From Solirubrobacterales bacterium (GTDB taxonomy: Bacteria; Actinomycetota; Thermoleophilia; Solirubrobacterales; Solirubrobacteraceae), in contig JAOPZU010000141.1 in the NCBI GenBank assembly GCA_025963955.1, positions 1 through 9,804 of the forward strand: DNA of 9,804 nucleotides, read 5' to 3'. Made by a program: the position numbers and the translations under genes. The stretch's first letter is position 1; each line of letters opens with the position of its first letter. Positions 6,505 to 9,804 of this stretch are shown one piece after another. The notes beneath the pieces are model-generated. The model was not told where the DNA came from and made no database searches. It was given only the letters and a program-made list of their open reading frames with translations.

Positions 6505-7470
6505 CTACTTGGTGGAGCGCGGCGTGATACGGATCTCGGGGCCCGTGGCGCCCGCGAACTGCGAGTTCACCAGGCCGACGAACACGCGGTAGGTGCCGGC
6601 GGAGCGGATCTTCGCGCTCTTCGCGTACCTCGACCGCGTGGAGGTGTCGGCCCGGGTGACGACGCCGGCGACCGTGATCCAGGCGCCGTTCGCGCTCTTG
6701 CGCTGGATGGCGACCTGCGCCGGGACGAAGACCGGGGTGACGGTGCCGGCGAAGCGGACGTACGTGTTCCGGCGCGGGTGACGCGTGCTGACCGCGGTGC
6801 GGACGGTCGGCGTGACGCCGACGATGATCGGCTCGGAGGCGAGCTTCGTGCCGGTCGTGGTGACGGCGCGGACCTGCGTGTTGACCAGCAGCGACGGCAG
6901 GACGGTCGAGAAGGCACCGTCCTTGTTCGTGACGACGGGGCTGATCGGGGCGTTGACGAAGCCCCCGGTGTACGGGAACGCGTTCTGCTGGATCTGGATC
7001 GTGCGGCCGCCGCCACCGGTGCCGGCGAGCACGCCGTTGAGCGTCGCCGACCCGCCGTAGCGGACGGGGTTCGGCGTGGCGCCGAGGGTCAGCGACAGCG
7101 GCACGTTGGAGGTCCTGAACGTGCGGTCGGCCCCGGACACGACGCCGCCGGGGCTGCTGGCGACGACGCGGAAGTGGTAGGTCGTCGCCCCCTGCAGCCC
7201 GGCGAGATCGACGCCGACGGTGATCGCCTGCGTGCCGGAGCCGGCCGAGGCGACGGCCGTCGTGGCGCCGTACGTCGTCCCGGTGCCGTACTGGAAGCTG
7301 TAGGTCGTGCTCTGCCCGCGCGGGTTGACCTTCGCGGCGAGGTGGGCGGTCGTCGTGGTGACCTTTGAGGCGCCCCCGGTGGAGACGGAGGGCGCGGCGG
7401 CGGAGGCGGCGGCGGGCGCGGCGGCCGTGACAGCGAGCGTCCCGGCGAGGAGAGTCAGTTTGCGGACCAT
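6505..7470 (-). CDS. Secreted fibronectin type III-like, multi-domain beta-sandwich protein
   Basis: A 321-residue exported protein. Residues 1-25 form a signal peptide (MVRKLTLLAG, an Ala-rich core, probable cleavage after ASA). Residues 27-120 are fibronectin-type-III-like: VNPRGQSTTYSFQYG, then TTYHFRVVASSPGG and the ADRTFRT ending, a pattern frequent in surface proteins of Thermoleophilia. Residues about 124-220 and 222-316 look like two Ig-like beta-sandwich repeats, each with a G-x-L/V strand start and a QIQQ/AIQR strand. There is no sortase motif or transmembrane tail, so it is likely released or loosely wall-bound. No enzyme motif; a binding or adhesion role is inference. It is transcribed divergently from the L,D-transpeptidase gene across 78 bases. 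GGAG lies only two bases before the ATG, too close for a normal ribosome binding site. Confidence 0.85.
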   Translation of the reverse strand: MVRKLTLLAGTLAVTAAAPAAASAAAPSVSTGGASKVTTTTAHLAAKVNPRGQSTTYSFQYGTGTTYGATTAVASAGSGTQAITVGVDLAGLQGATTYHFRVVASSPGGVVSGADRTFRTSNVPLSLTLGATPNPVRYGGSATLNGVLAGTGGGGRTIQIQQNAFPYTGGFVNAPISPVVTNKDGAFSTVLPSLLVNTQVRAVTTTGTKLASEPIIVGVTPTVRTAVSTRHPRRNTYVRFAGTVTPVFVPAQVAIQRKSANGAWITVAGVVTRADTSTRSRYAKSAKIRSAGTYRVFVGLVNSQFAGATGPEIRITPRSTK

Positions 7471-7548
7471 GGCTCCATCGTGCCCGCCCGGGTCCTCGCG
7501 TACGCACGTTCCTCACGTTTTCTCATCGATCACTAGCGTGCACCACTC
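7471..7548. promoter_or_regulatory. Divergent promoter region of two secreted-protein genes
   Basis: These 78 bases must hold promoters for both flanking genes. On the plus strand TAGCGT (7534-7539) lies nine bases before the ATG at 7549. On the minus strand CACGAT (7477-7482) lies six bases before the ATG at 7470, a weaker match. In the middle CACGTT occurs twice as a direct repeat (7505-7510 and 7514-7519), nine bases apart start to start, and could be a regulator site. No convincing -35 boxes. Confidence 0.45.
7534..7539 (+). promoter_or_regulatory. Candidate -10 element of the L,D-transpeptidase gene
   Basis: TAGCGT nine bases upstream of the ATG at 7549, which has no ribosome binding site. 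The spacing suggests a transcript starting at or within a few bases of the ATG. Confidence 0.45.
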
Positions 7549-8682
7549 ATGACCCGTCCCCTCCTCCCCGCGCTGACGGGCGGCCTCACGGCCCTCCTCC
7601 TGGCGCTCCCCGCCGCCGCCCCGGCCGCCGCGCCCACTTCGACGCCCACCGCAGTCAAGCTCTACTTCACCGCCGGGGAGCAGTTCAGCCCCGTCGAGCG
7701 CACGATCAAGATCCTGCGGACGAAGCAGCTGCCGACGATCGGCGCCCTCCTGCGCGGCCCGACCCCCGCCGAGCGCGCCGACCACGTCGCGACCCAGATC
7801 CCGGCCGGCGTGAGCATCCGGAAGCTCACGATCGACGGATCCGCCGCGGTCCTCGAGCTCTCCCCGGAGTTCCTGAAGGGCATCCCGGCCGATCCCCGGA
7901 CGCGGACCGATGCGCAGGTCCTCGACCTCAACGCCCGCCTGGGCCAGATCACCTACACGCTGACGCAGTTCCCGCCCATCAGGACGGTGAAGGTCCTCGC
8001 CGCCGGACAGCTGCTCGACGTGACCCCCACCCAACAGACCAAGACGCTCGGGACGAGCACGCCGTCCACCGTCACGCGGCAGGACTTCGCCAAACCGAAG
8101 ACCGCACCGAAGCCGGACGCGCGCCCCCCGGGACAGGCCACGGCCGGGATCCGGGACGTCCAGCAGCGGCTGGCCGACCTCGGCTACCTGCCGGCGGACG
8201 CGGTCGACGGCCTGGCCGGCTACCGCACGCAGCAGGCCGTGATGGCCTTCCAGGCCTGGAACGGCCTCGGGCGCGACGGCGTCGCCGGCCCGCTGACGCA
8301 GCAGAAGCTGGCCGGCGCCGAGCGCCCGACACCCGACAGCAAGGGCCCCGCCCACCGCATCGAGGTGTACCGGGCCAAGGGCGTCGCGCTGCTCGTGGAC
8401 AAGGGCCGGGTCGTCCGTGCGGTCCACGTCTCCGCCGGCGGCCCGGGCACCGAGACCCCGGCCGGCAGCTACTCCGTCTTCCGCAAGGAGCTGCGTTCGT
8501 GGTCGGTGCCGTTCTCGACCTGGCTGCCGTACGCGTCCTACTTCACCGGCGGCATCGCCTTCCACGAGTACCCGGACGTGCCGCCGGTCCCCGCTTCCCA
8601 CGGCTGCGTGCGCGTGCCGGCGCCCGAGGCCCCCGGCGTCTACGCCTTCGCGAGCCAGGGCACGGCCGTGATCGTCCGCTGA
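7549..8682 (+). CDS. Secreted GerMN / peptidoglycan-binding / L,D-transpeptidase (YkuD) protein
   Basis: A 377-residue exported cell-wall enzyme. Residues 1-28 are an Ala/Leu-rich signal peptide. Residues about 35-160 resemble a GerMN domain (VKLYFTAGEQFSPVER, LLRGPTPAE, LELSPEFL, ARLGQITYTLTQFP). A Pro/Lys-rich linker follows, then a peptidoglycan_binding_1 domain at about 200-255 (DVQQRLADLGYLP, VDGLAG, AVMAFQ, DGVAGPLT). Residues about 270-377 are the YkuD catalytic domain with H339 in GGIAFHEYP and the SHGCVR motif containing the nucleophile C353. L,D-transpeptidases join peptidoglycan stems by 3-3 cross-links or attach proteins to the wall; which applies is not visible. The GerMN part may help localisation. 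It is divergent from the fibronectin-like protein gene and 28 bases before the oxidoreductase gene. The long frame on the opposite strand is a GC-driven shadow. Confidence 0.93.
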   Translation: MTRPLLPALTGGLTALLLALPAAAPAAAPTSTPTAVKLYFTAGEQFSPVERTIKILRTKQLPTIGALLRGPTPAERADHVATQIPAGVSIRKLTIDGSAAVLELSPEFLKGIPADPRTRTDAQVLDLNARLGQITYTLTQFPPIRTVKVLAAGQLLDVTPTQQTKTLGTSTPSTVTRQDFAKPKTAPKPDARPPGQATAGIRDVQQRLADLGYLPADAVDGLAGYRTQQAVMAFQAWNGLGRDGVAGPLTQQKLAGAERPTPDSKGPAHRIEVYRAKGVALLVDKGRVVRAVHVSAGGPGTETPAGSYSVFRKELRSWSVPFSTWLPYASYFTGGIAFHEYPDVPPVPASHGCVRVPAPEAPGVYAFASQGTAVIVR

Positions 8683-8698
8683 GCGGCGGCGGCGCCGG

Positions 8699-8704
8699 TA
8701 GGTT
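8699..8704 (+). promoter_or_regulatory. Candidate -10 element of the oxidoreductase gene
   Basis: TAGGTT six bases before the ATG at 8711. No ribosome binding site is present between it and the ATG, so a leaderless transcript is suggested even though the preceding gene ends only 28 bases upstream. Confidence 0.45.
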
Positions 8705-8710
8705 GCGGGC

Positions 8711-9715
8711 ATGAGCACCACGAGCCGCCGGTTCCGTCTCGCCGCCCGTCCGGTCGGTCTGCCCAAGCCGTCCGACTGGGACTTCGGCGAGGACGAGCTG
8801 CCGGACCCGGGGGACGGTGAGCTGCTCGTCCAGATCACGCACATCTCGCTCGACCCGGCGATGCGCGGCTGGATGAACGACGTGCCGTCCTACATCCCGC
8901 CCGTGGGCCTCGGCGAAGTCATGCGCGCCGGCACGATCGGGACCGTCCTCGAGTCCCGTCACCCGGACTTCCGCGTGGGCGACCACGTCTCGGGCGCGCT
9001 CGGCGTGCAGTCCCACGCGATCTCGGACGGCCGGGGCCTGGTCAAGGTCGATCCCGACGTCGCGCCGCTCCCGGTCCACCTCAGCGTCCTCGGCATGACC
9101 GGCATGACCGCCTACTTCGGCCTGCTGGACATCGGCAGGCCGGAGGCCGGGCAGACCGTCGTCGTCTCCGGCGCGGCCGGGGCGGTCGGCGGGGTCGTCG
9201 GCCAGCTCGCGAAGCTCAAAGGATGCCGCGTGGTCGGCCTCGCCGGCGGGCCGGAGAAGTGCGCGCACGTCGTGGAGGAGCTCGGGTTCGACGCCTGCAT
9301 CGACTACAAGAACGAGGACGTCGGCGCGGGGCTCAAGCGTGAATGCCCAGACCGGATCCACGTCTACTTCGACAACGTCGGCGGGGACATCCTCGACGCT
9401 GCGCTCGCCCGGCTCGCGCTGCACGCGCGAGTCATCATCTGCGGCGCGATCTCCCAGTACAACGCGACCGACCGCGTCACCGGCCCCTCGAACTACCTCT
9501 CGCTGCTCGTCCAGCGCGCGACGATGACGGGGATGGTCGTCTTCGACTACGCCCCGCGCTTCGCCGAGGCCGCGCGCGAGATGGCCGGCTGGATGGCCGA
9601 AGGGAAGCTCCGCGCCCAAACCGACGTCGTCACCGGCCTGGAGCACTTCCCGGACGCGCTCAACGGGCTCTTCACCGGGCAGAACACCGGCAAGCTCGTC
9701 CTGCAGGTCGCCTGA
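8711..9715 (+). CDS. NADP-dependent oxidoreductase, MDR family (CurA / prostaglandin reductase type)
   Basis: A 334-residue cytosolic enzyme of the zinc-independent branch of medium-chain dehydrogenases. This branch uses NADPH to reduce the carbon-carbon double bond of alpha,beta-unsaturated ketones and aldehydes, as in E. coli CurA (YncB) and mammalian leukotriene B4 12-hydroxydehydrogenase. Visible marks are the N-terminal LVQITHISLDPAMRGWM (39-55), GMTGMTAYFGLLDIG (128-142), the dinucleotide-binding VVSGAAGAVG (151-160), DYKNEDV (198-204), the family signature HVYFDNVGGDILDAAL (217-232) and RVIICGAISQYN (240-251). The length matches the family (about 330-345). No structural zinc cysteine cluster is present. 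The true substrate is unknown, so no gene name is given. It lies 28 bases after the L,D-transpeptidase gene, with its own -10-like hexamer, and has no evident functional link to it. Confidence 0.93.
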   Translation: MSTTSRRFRLAARPVGLPKPSDWDFGEDELPDPGDGELLVQITHISLDPAMRGWMNDVPSYIPPVGLGEVMRAGTIGTVLESRHPDFRVGDHVSGALGVQSHAISDGRGLVKVDPDVAPLPVHLSVLGMTGMTAYFGLLDIGRPEAGQTVVVSGAAGAVGGVVGQLAKLKGCRVVGLAGGPEKCAHVVEELGFDACIDYKNEDVGAGLKRECPDRIHVYFDNVGGDILDAALARLALHARVIICGAISQYNATDRVTGPSNYLSLLVQRATMTGMVVFDYAPRFAEAAREMAGWMAEGKLRAQTDVVTGLEHFPDALNGLFTGQNTGKLVLQVA

Positions 9716-9786
9716 ACCGCGCGAGCTGCGCCCGCCGCGTGCCCGACGACCGCCCCACCCGCCCCGCGCTCGACGCCGGCCCGGCC

Positions 9787-9803
9787 GCCCCGCCCGACGG
9801 GGC
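9787..9803. terminator. GC-rich hairpin near the right edge
   Basis: GCCCCG (9787-9792) pairs with CGGGGC (9798-9803) around a five-base loop, 72 bases past the oxidoreductase stop codon. The window ends directly after it, so a following T-run cannot be checked. The rest of 9716-9804 is GC-rich with no recognised feature; pairing by chance is likely in such sequence. Confidence 0.25.
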
Positions 9804-9804
9804 C

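Noticed and set aside
6449..7516. 355-codon open frame on the minus strand, overlapping the secreted protein in another frame
   Set aside because: His/Arg-rich low-complexity product; the frame with signal peptide and fibronectin-like pattern is the real one.
7513..8844. 443-codon open frame on the minus strand
   Set aside because: It is antisense to the L,D-transpeptidase gene, which has a signal peptide, two recognised accessory domains and an intact HGCVR active site. The minus product is Arg/Gly/Asp-rich low complexity, typical of GC-driven shadow frames.
8543..9646. 367-codon open frame on the minus strand
   Set aside because: Antisense to the clear MDR oxidoreductase; composition is Asp/Arg/Ala-rich with no motif.
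1..9804. CRISPR array, insertion sequence or transposase
   Set aside because: No spaced direct repeats of CRISPR size, no terminal inverted repeats with target duplication and no DDE or serine/tyrosine recombinase motifs were found by reading.

Overview
The window looks like a high-GC actinomycete chromosome, most likely class Thermoleophilia (Solirubrobacter/Conexibacter/Patulibacter-like). That guess rests on three things: very high GC, a secreted fibronectin-type-III-like protein of the kind common in that class, and apparently leaderless genes. It is inference and not proven by any marker gene.

The left two thirds (1 to about 6.2 kb) look like accessory DNA. A long plus-strand gene, open at the left edge, encodes a NACHT/STAND-type P-loop NTPase with a long C-terminal region, the architecture of bacterial NLR-like defence proteins. 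Facing it on the minus strand, and converging on its 3' end, are three genes: a two-gene operon (6213 to 4166) of related proteins, the first of which carries a clear homing-endonuclease-associated repeat, and downstream of it a small orphan lipoprotein (3899 to 3378). The operon genes meet at a TGATG junction and look like divergent paralogues with no nuclease motif. They are the least explained part of the window. Hand-counted lines in this part run near 63% GC.

The right third (about 6.5 to 9.8 kb) looks like ordinary chromosome; hand-counted lines run 73 to 80% GC. It holds a secreted beta-sandwich protein on the minus strand, a divergent secreted GerMN / peptidoglycan-binding / L,D-transpeptidase protein, and a zinc-independent MDR-family NADP-dependent oxidoreductase of the CurA / prostaglandin-reductase type. 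The transition lies in the 291-base gap 6214 to 6504, which contains a 9-bp perfect inverted repeat and a 7-bp tandem repeat.

The left and right groups share no evident function. The right pair probably serves cell-wall remodelling (L,D-transpeptidase) and general redox metabolism. The left group is best read as a candidate defence or mobile region whose left part is outside the window. No RNA gene, CRISPR array, insertion sequence or transposase was recognised.
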